Of a stretch of 64,000 nucleotides of DNA, positions 34,489 through 43,595 are shown in pieces. Numbering within the stretch: position 1 is the stretch's first letter; every line of letters begins with the position of its first letter. The stretch is from CALGSZ01 sp042408955 (GTDB taxonomy: Bacteria > Chloroflexota > Chloroflexia > Thermomicrobiales > UBA6265): assembly GCA_042408955.1 (NCBI GenBank), contig JBHOQQ010000164.1, positions 1 to 64,000 of the forward strand, written 5' to 3'. The translations under genes and the position numbers were made by a program. Under the pieces are notes generated by a model that was not told the DNA's origin, searched no databases, and saw nothing but the letters and a program-made list of their open reading frames with translations.

Positions 34489-34974
34489 CCGTGATGAGAC
34501 ATCATGGGTGGGGCATTGCTAGCGGTTCTGCCCGCCGAGGGGCGGGAGAGCGGGCCGAAAGACCTTCCCTCGCGTTGCTCGGGACGAGGCTCATCCCCAT
34601 TGCAAGGGGTGAGAGCGCGGGCCTCAAGACCCGCGCCGAGATCGCAAAGTCGGCTGAAGCCGGCTGCGTTGTCATGGGCACGTTCGTGCTTAGCCCCCTG
34701 GAGGGGGCTTTGTCTGCTTGGTGAGCCGTGTCCCGAGCGGAGCGAGGGAGCGGGGACGTTAGCCAAGCGCGATGCCGGCGCAACGCAGCACTTCATGCAC
34801 CCGTGCTGAAGATGCCCCGCCCTCCTGCGAATTTGCTTCTAGGGAGCTTCGTCTCGAGGGAGCGGGGACTTTAGGACGCGCCTAAAGGGAGCGCGACACG
34901 ATTCCTCGTCGCGCTCAAACCGGCTGGTGGAGTGGCGGCGAACGCGCCTGAATCAGTACCGCTGGTTGCGCGCG
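34489..34974. repeat. Mosaic of short palindromic repeats
   Basis: No gene is supported. At least four hairpins lie in a row: GCGCGGG-CCTCAAGA-CCCGCGC (about 34615-34636); CGGCTGAAGCCG with GGCTG repeats near 34652; AGCCCCCTGGAGGGGGCT (about 34691-34708); and a GCGGGGACTTTAGG...CCTAAAGGGAGCGC block (34862-34895). The motif TGTCTGCTTG near 34709 is found reversed at 63938-63952 beside a GGCCTCAAGACC palindrome, so whole groups recur. They probably end transcription between the convergent K+ and PPK2 genes. Confidence 0.65.
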
Positions 34975-35814
<840 letters not shown>

Positions 35815-35858
35815 TGGGCAGTCTCCTTCCAGATGGGGCAAGCGGGAGCACCACGAAC

Positions 35859-36863
35859 TTATCGTCCTGGCGAGGGATGGGCATGGGCCGTGGCCCGCTC
35901 ATCCTCCGTGGCGTGTGCTAGCGTGGCAGAGCGCCTGGCAGCAGGGGCCGCTCGCTCGGCGCGCACCCCCGCGGTGCTTCCCCGGCGGGCCAGGCCGATC
36001 CCTGCAAAGACAAGCACAGTTCCCACGAGTTGGCTCAGGCTCGGTGTCTCATGCAGAAAAACCAACGCGAGGACGCCGGTGAAGACCGGAATGAGGTAGA
36101 GGTACGGCACGGTTCTACCAACGCCGCGCCGTTCGATTGCCCATCCCCAAAGTGTGTAGGCGACAAGCATAGAGATAACCCCGGCATAGGCGATGGCAAC
36201 CCACCCCTTGAGGCCGACGTGCGCCCAATCTTGCCGCAGCAATGCCGGGAACGTTACGGGCAGAACCGCCGCAAGTCCAATGAGCACCGACCAGGCGGTC
36301 ACGATCTGCGAGCCGTAGGTGCGCACGATTGGCCGGGTAGCGATCCCGTACACGGCAAAACAGATCGCGGCCAGCAGGTTGAGTGCATCGCCTGTGGCTG
36401 GCTTGCCCATGGCGAGCTTATTCCCGACGAAGACGGCGGTACCGAGCAATGCGCAGGCAACGCCGAGCCACTGGACCGGACGAATCCGTTCCAGCTTCAT
36501 CGCCGAGGCAATCAGCAGCGTAAACACTGGACCCAGGGAGACGATGATAGCCGCGGAAAAGGCCGAGGTGTGCGCTAACCCGACGATGAAGAGCAAATTG
36601 TAGGCGGCATAGCCGGTCATGCCAGTAAGCACAAACTTCGGCACATCCTCCCGGCGGATGCGAAGCTGTGCCTTGCGCCAGCCCAACCACCCAAAGAGTA
36701 CAACGGCTACGATGAGGAAGCGAAGCGCGACATAGCTAAAGGGACTGAGGCGCTGATTGAGAATGGATTTGGTCAGGACGTTGTTTCCGGCCCAAATGGT
36801 CGCGACGACCAGCATCGCACCATCGGCAATATCGACATTTGCCGGAATCGAACGGCGCTTCAC
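35859..36863 (-). CDS. EamA/DMT-superfamily exporter
   Basis: A 334-residue inner-membrane protein with ten helices in two EamA repeats (about residues 14-145 and 160-295). Motifs WAGNNVLTKSILNQRLSP in the first repeat and VSMLVAYTLWGWAIERRG-like residues in the second are typical. The charged C-terminal tail is Arg/Ala-rich. EamA proteins export metabolites, often amino acids or drugs; the substrate is unknown. It lies 101 bases downstream of the anti-sigma/methyltransferase fusion on the same strand, so it may belong to that regulon. Confidence 0.85.
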   Translation of the reverse strand: MKRRSIPANVDIADGAMLVVATIWAGNNVLTKSILNQRLSPFSYVALRFLIVAVVLFGWLGWRKAQLRIRREDVPKFVLTGMTGYAAYNLLFIVGLAHTSAFSAAIIVSLGPVFTLLIASAMKLERIRPVQWLGVACALLGTAVFVGNKLAMGKPATGDALNLLAAICFAVYGIATRPIVRTYGSQIVTAWSVLIGLAAVLPVTFPALLRQDWAHVGLKGWVAIAYAGVISMLVAYTLWGWAIERRGVGRTVPYLYLIPVFTGVLALVFLHETPSLSQLVGTVLVFAGIGLARRGSTAGVRAERAAPAARRSATLAHATEDERATAHAHPSPGR

Positions 36864-36964
36864 GCGGGATTGCCTTGCCCAAGTATCTCGTGGATCACCG
36901 GTGCGGCAATGTGCTCCTCTTGCCAGGAGCGTGCCGTGTTCAGGGAAGGATAGTGGATCGAGGA

Positions 36965-37879
36965 TCAGGATGTGGAGGGGAGATAAGGGCGGAGCGCGCC
37001 GCTCTGCGACGGTAGCAACACGCCTTCGTGCGCGAGGAGACGTTGCTTGATCTCGATGCCGCCAGTGTAGCCTCCCAACGACGCATCGGAACGCACAACC
37101 CGGTGGCAGGGAACGACGATCGGAATCGGATTGCGCCCGAGCGCGTTGCCGACTGCGCGCATCGCTTCCGGACGTCCAATACGGTGCGCAATGTCGCGGT
37201 AGGTGGCAAGATGGCCGAACGGGACTTCGCTGGTTGCCGCGAGGACCGCGTGCGTGAAGGGGGAGACACCGGAAAGGTCGAGCGGAACCTCAAAACGGTT
37301 CCGCTCTCCCCGAAAATACTCTGAAAGCTGCCGGATAATCCCCTCGACGCCATGCCGATCAGCAGCAGGGAAAAACCCCCGGCGTTCCAGTTGGCGGCGG
37401 AATCCCTCCTCAGTCTCCTGCGTACCAAACCCGATCTCGCAGACACCGCGGTCACTGGCAGCCACGAATAACGGACCAATGGGACTCTCGATCCGCGCAT
37501 AGCTGGCGCGACGTCCGCGCTTTGCCAGGAATCGGAGCGGAGGGGGAGAACATTGCTCACCTTCGACAACGCGCATGAGGCGATTAAGCGCGGCATCCAC
37601 AAGCTGGTATTTGGTCAACATATCGTGGCAGTAGCCACAGTGACTCGCATGCTGCAAAATCCACTCTACGTCCCGCGGCTGCAAATCCTTCACGAGCAGG
37701 GCAGGCATGGCGTCGCAAGCAATATCGCAGACATCCATGCCCGGCTGGTTAGCAACACATGCGAGATCGGAAGAAGGAACCACTGCAACTGTCTTTCGCT
37801 TCCGGGACATCGCCTGAGATTTGTGCGGATTCCGGCTCGTGACAAGGTGCGTGGTCATGGCTAATTCCATCCTGCTCAT
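36965..37879 (-). CDS. Zinc anti-sigma domain fused to O6-alkylguanine-DNA methyltransferase
   Basis: A 304-residue soluble fusion. Residues 48-100 look like a zf-HC2 anti-sigma domain: CDIACDAMPALLVKDLQ, then the zinc motif His77-x3-Cys81-x2-Cys84 and a helix. Residues 125-295 are a complete Ogt/MGMT: an N-terminal ribonuclease-like part, the DNA-binding helix around TYRDIAHRIG, the arginine finger region AMRAVGNALGRNP with Asn245, the acceptor Cys258 in VPCHRVV, and Glu276. No transmembrane helix is seen. The ECF sigma gene lies 45 bases upstream. I infer that it holds the sigma factor inactive and that alkylation of Cys258, or of a zinc Cys, changes this. Three in-frame ATGs (37879, 37870, 37858) compete, none with a strong ribosome site. 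Confidence 0.85.
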   Translation of the reverse strand: MSRMELAMTTHLVTSRNPHKSQAMSRKRKTVAVVPSSDLACVANQPGMDVCDIACDAMPALLVKDLQPRDVEWILQHASHCGYCHDMLTKYQLVDAALNRLMRVVEGEQCSPPPLRFLAKRGRRASYARIESPIGPLFVAASDRGVCEIGFGTQETEEGFRRQLERRGFFPAADRHGVEGIIRQLSEYFRGERNRFEVPLDLSGVSPFTHAVLAATSEVPFGHLATYRDIAHRIGRPEAMRAVGNALGRNPIPIVVPCHRVVRSDASLGGYTGGIEIKQRLLAHEGVLLPSQSGALRPYLPSTS

Positions 37880-37924
37880 CGCTGCGGGTCGGTGCGGATG
37901 GACGCCCCGTGACGCCCATTCCGT

Positions 37925-38491
37925 TTAGAGACGGTCACCAAAGCGCTCCCGTAATTTCCGCAATGCTTCATGAACGTTAGCACGGGCAGCCGCCTCACTG
38001 CATTTGAGTGTGGCTGCAATTTCGTCATACCCCATATCGTGATATTTGCGCAAGATTAATGCCACACGCTGCTTGGCTGGCAAGCCCAGAATAAATTCCC
38101 GGATCTCCATCAACGTGTCTCTCGCATCCAAGCTCGCCGCTTGGTCGAGCTCACCAGCTGGCACATTGGCCTCAACGTCCGCATCGAGCGGGCCTTCACG
38201 GCTCGCCTTGCGCCGGTTGCTCAGGAATGTGTTGGTCACGATCCGGTAGAGCCATGCCCGGTGGTTTGCTGCGCCATCAAGCCGGTCAAATGCTCGGTAG
38301 GCTTTCAGCATCGTATCTTGATAGAGATCGTCCGCGTCGGCCCGGTTCCGCGTGAGATGGAGCGCAAACCGGTAGATCTCGGCCTGATATCGCTCAACCA
38401 GGTCCGCGAAGGAGAGAATGAGCGCACCCGCCGCGTCCGGGCGCGCCGCGCTTGCATCCGCAACTGGATTGCTGACCGTGAGCTGCGTCAT
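37925..38491 (-). CDS. ECF-family RNA polymerase sigma factor
   Basis: A 188-residue sigma factor with only regions 2 and 4. Region 2 spans about residues 27-95, with the DADDLYQDTMLKAYRAFDRL signature and WLYRIVTNTFLSNRRK. Region 4 spans about residues 133-183, with LPAKQRVALILRKYHDMGYD and the HTH EIAATLKCSEAAARANVHE. It is directly followed on the same strand by the gene for the anti-sigma/methyltransferase fusion, the usual sigma/anti-sigma order. A TTATAAGGGTAGCAAC sequence about 60 bases upstream may be part of an autoregulated promoter, but I cannot confirm a -35. Confidence 0.92.
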   Translation of the reverse strand: MTQLTVSNPVADASAARPDAAGALILSFADLVERYQAEIYRFALHLTRNRADADDLYQDTMLKAYRAFDRLDGAANHRAWLYRIVTNTFLSNRRKASREGPLDADVEANVPAGELDQAASLDARDTLMEIREFILGLPAKQRVALILRKYHDMGYDEIAATLKCSEAAARANVHEALRKLRERFGDRL

Positions 38492-38781
38492 ACCTGGCGG
38501 TGCTCCCTCGGTCTCCTGCCTCGGCCGTCCATCGTCCAGAGGCGTTGCTACCCTTATAACTCATGCAGACCGGATTGTGTGAGCCGGTAGGTGACATGAC
38601 CGTTGCGTGCGCAGGCGCTCCTGGCGTTTGCTTGCCGTGTCGAAATCACTCTCTCATCCTGGTAAGATTCTCTCACATCGCTCGCTATCGTCTCGCATGG
38701 AGCCTGATACCACAATTACTGGTACCGAGGAGCACGTCCTGGCGCTCGCGCCGAACCGATCGTCGTGTGAGGAGACACTAG

Positions 38782-39414
38782 ATGGGCGCAACGCACCGAC
38801 ACATCCAGCTACCTCATAGCCCTGCACGACACGCTGCGCTGTTGGTGCTGCTGGCGACGCTGTTTTTCGGTGGGGGATTCGCCGCGGGTCAGGCGCGGCC
38901 AGCTTCTCCTCAGCCAGGCCGCTTCGATCTGGAGCAAGTTGCCACCCCAGCCGCTGGCGGTATCGCCCTCGTCACTGCGGAGCAGGTGCTTGCGGCCGAT
39001 CCGCGAAGCTACGTTCTCATTGATGTGCGCGGGAGAGACGCGTACAACTTCGCCCATGCCATCAGCGCGATCTCCATGCCCGAGGCAGAGATGACGAGTC
39101 AGGTCGCAAGCCTGCCGCGGGATCGAACATTAGTACTCTATTGCACCTGTCCCGATGATAAGACCAGCCTTCGCGCAGCCCGCACCCTGGTGAGTGTGTT
39201 TCATCTCGATCATCTCGTGGTGCTGACCGGTGGCCTACTCGCCTATCGCCATGCGGGCGGGGCGCTTTCCAGCGATGCGACCGACTCAGCCATTGAGCAC
39301 CAAGGCTGCGGCTGCAATACGAATGCCCCGGCCTTCAAGCTCTGGGCGATCAATCAGGCGGAGGCGCGGCTCGAACAGCGTCAATCCCAAGGCACCAAGG
39401 AAGACACTCCATGA
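38782..39414 (+). CDS. Exported rhodanese-domain protein
   Basis: A 210-residue protein. Residues 1-38 are a signal peptide or anchor (RHAALLVLLATLFFGGGFAAG). The rhodanese domain spans about residues 65-160, with VLIDVRGRDAYNFAHAISA and the active-site loop LYCTCPDDKTS. The loop has Cys at the expected position, so it could be active in sulfur transfer. The C-terminal tail has a Cys cluster, HQGCGCNTN, near residue 176. A GGAG site lies seven bases before the ATG. It lies between the sigma operon (opposite strand) and the second peptide ABC operon; no functional link is clear. Confidence 0.82.
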   Translation: MGATHRHIQLPHSPARHAALLVLLATLFFGGGFAAGQARPASPQPGRFDLEQVATPAAGGIALVTAEQVLAADPRSYVLIDVRGRDAYNFAHAISAISMPEAEMTSQVASLPRDRTLVLYCTCPDDKTSLRAARTLVSVFHLDHLVVLTGGLLAYRHAGGALSSDATDSAIEHQGCGCNTNAPAFKLWAINQAEARLEQRQSQGTKEDTP

Positions 39415-39503
39415 TCCATGGAGCGGCTCACTGATCTGGTTGTATTGGAAACCTGTGGGCGAAATCGTGGCCGTGGGTTGATCGAAAGAAAGGGAGGACA
39501 GCG

Positions 39504-41264
39504 ATGGTCAAATCTCACACGCCGGAATCTCCACCAGAGCGGCTGCCCGCGCCGGCGCCGGAGGCGGTAAGTGAGGAAGCTCAGAAGGCACGCCTGTCCC
39601 GGCGGACCGTCCTCCGCGCCGGTGCTACCGCTGGCGTCATTGCCGCTGGCGCCGCCGGGTTTGCCCTTGGCGCCCGTCAACGTCGCTCGGCGGCATCCGT
39701 CATCAAGGGGCCGCGAGCGCATGAGCTGCGCGCCGCCCGCCAGGCCGCAAACGTCCTCGTCGCCGGCTGGGAGGAGGACGCTGCCACGCTGGACCCTGCA
39801 AAGACGATCTGCGGGCATGAGGTGCGCATCGTTAATCAGTTCGCCAATACCCTCTGGGGCCTGGAAGGCAGTAGCACGGAAGTGACTCCGATGCTTGCCG
39901 AGAGCTGGCAAGCTTCCCCAGACGGGTTGGTGTGGGACGTCAAGCTCAAGCCCAACCTGATCTTCCAGGACAATACCCCGGTCGATGCCGCTGCCGTCAA
40001 GTGGAGCTTCGATCGCTTCCTAGACGAGAAGCATCCCTTCTACGATCCGCCATACAACCTGCTGAGCTACTACCTTGGTGGACCAGGTATCAACAAGGGC
40101 ATTGCTACCGTCGAGGTGGTTGATTCCCTCGCGCTGCGGTTTACGCTCAAAGCGCAGGACCCGACCTTTCTGACCAGCATGTCCACAGGCTATGCGGCCG
40201 TCGTCTCGCCCACAGCGTTTCAGCAGCTTGGCAAGGAAGGTTTTGCCCAAAAGCCGGTCTGCACCGGGCCGTTCATGGTCACCAACTGGGAGAAGGGGGT
40301 CCGCATCGTCCTGGATCGCTTCGATGGGTTCTGGGGCGAAAAGGCCAAGGTCGATCAGCTCATCATCCGGCCGATCGTCGAAAATGCGGCCCGGCTCGCC
40401 GCGCTGCAGCAGGGCGAAGTCGACTTCATCGTCGCGATGAGCCCGGAGTTCATCCCGGTGATTAAGAGCGATCCGAACCTCCAGCTCCTCGAAGCACCGG
40501 GGTTTCACATCTGGTGGATTGCGCTCAACGTTCATGTTCCACCGCTTGATAACGTGAAAGTCCGGCAGGCGCTAAATTACGCAATCGACAAGCAGGCGAT
40601 CATCGACACCATCCTTCAAGGCGCGGCAACCATTACGAACGGACCGATCATTGGCCATTCTTGGGCCAACGACCCAAATGTGCAGCCGTACCCGTACGAC
40701 CCGGAGAAGGCCAAAGCGCTGCTCGCCGAAGCCGGATATCCCGATGGCTTCTCGACCAAGTTTTGGGTTCCGGAGTCGGGTTCTGGCATGATCGCGCCCA
40801 AGGAGATTGGCCAGGTCGTTCAAGCCCAGTTGGCTGAGATCGGCGTCAAGGCCGAAATCGTCACGCAAGAATGGACGAGCTACGTTGCCGACTGGCAAAA
40901 CAAGGGGTTGGACGCTGGCCCCTACGGCATGGCGGAGATGAGCTGGAACTTTTCGTCGCCGGATCCTGCCGAATGGCTCAATCCCAACGTCCGCACGGAC
41001 GCCCATCCACCGGGAGGTGGGTTCAACGGCGGCTTCTACTCCAATCCGCAGGTCGATGAGCTGCTGCAAAAGGCCATGGAGACGTTCAACCGCGACGAGC
41101 GGGCTGCGCTCTACAAGCAAGCGCAGGCAATCATGCGGGAGGATTGCCCTTGGATCTTCATGTTCAGCGCAAATAACATCGCGGCGGCGACGGCCCGCCT
41201 TAAAGGCATCACGCTCAACTCCGATCCGTCGGTGGTGAGCTTGAACTTGGCCTACTTCGAGTAG
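39504..41264 (+). CDS. Tat-exported ABC transporter substrate-binding protein, family 5
   Basis: A 586-residue binding protein. It has a long charged N-terminus followed by a twin-arginine signal, LSRRTVLRAGATAGVIAAG (about residues 32-50), then a family-5 solute-binding domain. Typical stretches are VAGWEEDAATLDPAKT, SWQASPDGLVWDVKLKPNL and VRQALNYAIDKQAI. The ATG has GGGAGGA upstream. It should bring peptides or related amides to the two permeases at 41654 and 42632. A repeat of nearly 400 bases separates it from the permeases. Two hydrolase genes close the operon. Confidence 0.9.
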   Translation: MVKSHTPESPPERLPAPAPEAVSEEAQKARLSRRTVLRAGATAGVIAAGAAGFALGARQRRSAASVIKGPRAHELRAARQAANVLVAGWEEDAATLDPAKTICGHEVRIVNQFANTLWGLEGSSTEVTPMLAESWQASPDGLVWDVKLKPNLIFQDNTPVDAAAVKWSFDRFLDEKHPFYDPPYNLLSYYLGGPGINKGIATVEVVDSLALRFTLKAQDPTFLTSMSTGYAAVVSPTAFQQLGKEGFAQKPVCTGPFMVTNWEKGVRIVLDRFDGFWGEKAKVDQLIIRPIVENAARLAALQQGEVDFIVAMSPEFIPVIKSDPNLQLLEAPGFHIWWIALNVHVPPLDNVKVRQALNYAIDKQAIIDTILQGAATITNGPIIGHSWANDPNVQPYPYDPEKAKALLAEAGYPDGFSTKFWVPESGSGMIAPKEIGQVVQAQLAEIGVKAEIVTQEWTSYVADWQNKGLDAGPYGMAEMSWNFSSPDPAEWLNPNVRTDAHPPGGGFNGGFYSNPQVDELLQKAMETFNRDERAALYKQAQAIMREDCPWIFMFSANNIAAATARLKGITLNSDPSVVSLNLAYFE

Positions 41265-41653
41265 GTGTCAGGAGTAGGGAGTCAGGTGTTGGTTGTTCGG
41301 GGTTAGGGGCTAGGGGCTGGGGGCTGGGGGCTAGGGGAGCTTCGAGCTCCGAGCTTCGAGCCACGGGCTTTCGGCCGTCAGGTGTCAGCTTTCAGCCGAT
41401 GGCCGATAGCCAAGAGGTGGTAGGGGCGCGATGAATCGCGCCCATCCATAATGGGGAAGGGGCAGGACCTGTGCCCTTGCGCAGGGGTCAGGAGTCAGGG
41501 GTCGGGGGCGGGGAGCACGGATGCCTCATGGCTGTCTGCTATCGGCTATTGGCTATCGGCCATCGGCTGATAGCGCAGGAGCGCACAGGTCGCTTCCCTG
41601 CCGCGCCGGCTCATCCCTAGACCCTCGATTGACTCCCCAACCGGAGTATCTGC
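41265..41653. repeat. Composite intergenic repeat, full copy 2, inside an ABC operon
   Basis: The order of modules matches copy 1: G-rich runs (41278-41336), AGCTTCGAGCTC units (41338-41362), GTCAGGTGTCAGCTTTCAGCC and GCCGATAGCC units (41377-41411), a centre with GGGGCGCGATGAATCGCGCCC (a near-palindrome, about 41423-41443), a second G-rich run (41483-41516), and the reverse-complement arm GCTATCGGCTATTGGCTATC (about 41538-41557) ending GGCTGATAGCG. The two arms can form a long imperfect stem. It lies between the binding-protein and permease genes of one operon. Confidence 0.75.
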
Positions 41654-42604
41654 ATGACGATCGTTCTCCTTCGCCGCATCGTCTGGATGGTGCCGATCCT
41701 GCTTGGCGTGTCACTGATCGTGTTCTCGATGATGCACCTGGCACCTGGCGATCCGGCCGAGGCGATCCTTGGTCCGCGCGGAACCGAGGAGTTGCTTCGC
41801 CAGGCGCGTAAGGATCTGGGATTGGATCGCCCGCTGTATGAGCAATATGGCCGCTGGCTGCTCAACGCGGTCCAGGGAGACCTGGGAGAATCGTACCGGC
41901 TGAATCGTCCAGTTGCGGATGAGGTCCTTGCCCGGTTTAAGAATTCGGCCATCCTAGCTTCGGTCGCCTTTGTGGTGGCGGTCGCCCTGGGCATTCTGGT
42001 TGGTGCGCTCTCAGCGGTGCGCCGGGGCGGCGTCATCGACAACGCGCTGATGGCGATCACCCTCACCGGGATTTCCATGCCGCCTTTTTATCTCGGAATG
42101 CTGTTGATCATCCTGTTCTCCGTCAAGCTCGACCTGCTCCCCACGGGTGGCATGTACGATGTTCGGCAGGACCCATCCTTCCGCGGGCTTGTTATCCACC
42201 TGATTCTTCCCGCGTTCACCTTAGCGGCTGTGCCGATCGCGGTTATTGCCCGCATCATGCGGTCCTCTATGCTCGAAGTCGTTGGGCAGGACTACATTCG
42301 CACAGCGCGCGCGAAAGGGTTGGCCGACCGTGTGATCATCGCCCGCCATGCCCTGCGCAATGCGCTGATCCCGGTCGTGGCGGTGGTCGGGTTGCAAATC
42401 GGATATCTGCTGAGCGCCACGGCGCTGGTGGAGGTCGTCTTTTCCTGGCCGGGTCTTGGCTCGCTCTTGGTCCAGTCAATCGTTCAGCGCGACCTGCCGC
42501 TGGCGCAGGGAGCCGTCTTGCTGATTGCCGTGATTTATGTAATCGTCAACATCGCGACCGATCTCATCCAAGCGTTGCTCGATCCACGAATCCATTTTGC
42601 CTAA
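41654..42604 (+). CDS. ABC transporter permease, DppB/OppB type
   Basis: A 316-residue permease with about six helices. The N-terminus (TIVLLRRIVWMVPILLGVSL) and LGLDRPLYEQYGRWLLNAVQ are DppB-like. The coupling loop is DYIRTARAKGLADRVIIARH near residue 214, nearly the same as in the permease at 3452. It pairs with the next permease gene, which starts about 20 bases later. Confidence 0.9.
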   Translation: MTIVLLRRIVWMVPILLGVSLIVFSMMHLAPGDPAEAILGPRGTEELLRQARKDLGLDRPLYEQYGRWLLNAVQGDLGESYRLNRPVADEVLARFKNSAILASVAFVVAVALGILVGALSAVRRGGVIDNALMAITLTGISMPPFYLGMLLIILFSVKLDLLPTGGMYDVRQDPSFRGLVIHLILPAFTLAAVPIAVIARIMRSSMLEVVGQDYIRTARAKGLADRVIIARHALRNALIPVVAVVGLQIGYLLSATALVEVVFSWPGLGSLLVQSIVQRDLPLAQGAVLLIAVIYVIVNIATDLIQALLDPRIHFA

Positions 42605-42631
42605 TTCAGTCGCAAGGAGTGCTTGGCTCGC

Positions 42632-43543
42632 ATGGTGGTGTCGCGGACAGGAACGTTTGCCGAGACTCGGGACGCAGCCGCCCTGCGGGAGCATATCCCG
42701 TTCAGCCGCCAGCACCCTGTGTTGTGGCGGCTCTGGCGGCGCAAGCTTGGGCTGGTAGGCCTTGCCATCGTGGTTTTGGTCACGCTGGCCGCGGTGTTTG
42801 CGCCCGTTATCGCGCCGCACGATCCACTCCAGCAATCGCTGACGAACCGCTTCGCTGGCCCCGGAAGCTCAGGTTACCTGCTTGGCGCGGACGCATTCGG
42901 CCGGGATATCTTGAGCCGCCTTATCTATGGTGGCCGGATCAGCCTCGCGGTTGGCTTTAGCGCCAGCGTCATCGCCCTTGGCTTTGGCGTTCCGCTCGGC
43001 ATGCTCAGCGGCTATCGCGGTGGCTGGCTCGATTCACTGCTGATGCGGCTGGTGGATATGATGCTGGCCTTCCCGTACATCCTCTTGGCCATTGTGATTG
43101 TTGGGGCGCTCGGCCCAGGTTTGCGCAATACGCTGATTGCGATTTCGGTGACGAGCATCCCCTTTTACCTGCGCATCATGCGCAGCGCCGTGCTCTCGGT
43201 GAAGAGCTTGACCTTCGTTGACGCGGCCCGAGCGATCGGCGCTTCCGATGCGCACATCATGCGCACCGCGATCCTGCCAGCCATCCTTCCCTATGTCATC
43301 GTCGCCTTCACGATCAGCGTGGGATGGCTGATTCTGGAGGCGGCTGGGCTAAGCTTTCTTGGTCTGGGCGCGCAGCCGCCTGACCCTGAGTGGGGCGCGA
43401 TGCTCTCGGAGCACCGTCAGTACATCACTATCCATCCGCATACGGTGTATATTCCCGGACTCCTCATCCTCATCGTTGTGATTGGGTTGAATCTATTCGG
43501 TGACGCATTACGTGATGCGCTCGACGTCACGTTGAAGGATTGA
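42632..43543 (+). CDS. ABC transporter permease, DppC/OppC type
   Basis: A 303-residue permease. The YLLGADAFGRDILSRLIYGG segment near residue 90 marks it as DppC-like. The coupling loop is TFVDAARAIGASDAHIMRTA near residue 195. The start is uncertain: an AAGGAG site at 42614-42619 lies three bases before a TTG (42623) and twelve before the ATG (42632); I prefer the ATG. The M24 hydrolase gene follows by about 50 bases. No ATPase gene is in the operon. Confidence 0.9.
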   Translation: MVVSRTGTFAETRDAAALREHIPFSRQHPVLWRLWRRKLGLVGLAIVVLVTLAAVFAPVIAPHDPLQQSLTNRFAGPGSSGYLLGADAFGRDILSRLIYGGRISLAVGFSASVIALGFGVPLGMLSGYRGGWLDSLLMRLVDMMLAFPYILLAIVIVGALGPGLRNTLIAISVTSIPFYLRIMRSAVLSVKSLTFVDAARAIGASDAHIMRTAILPAILPYVIVAFTISVGWLILEAAGLSFLGLGAQPPDPEWGAMLSEHRQYITIHPHTVYIPGLLILIVVIGLNLFGDALRDALDVTLKD

Positions 43544-43595
43544 GGGTTCCCGCGCTCCCGCGCTGGCGCCCCGACGTGAAAGGATGGTCAACAGG

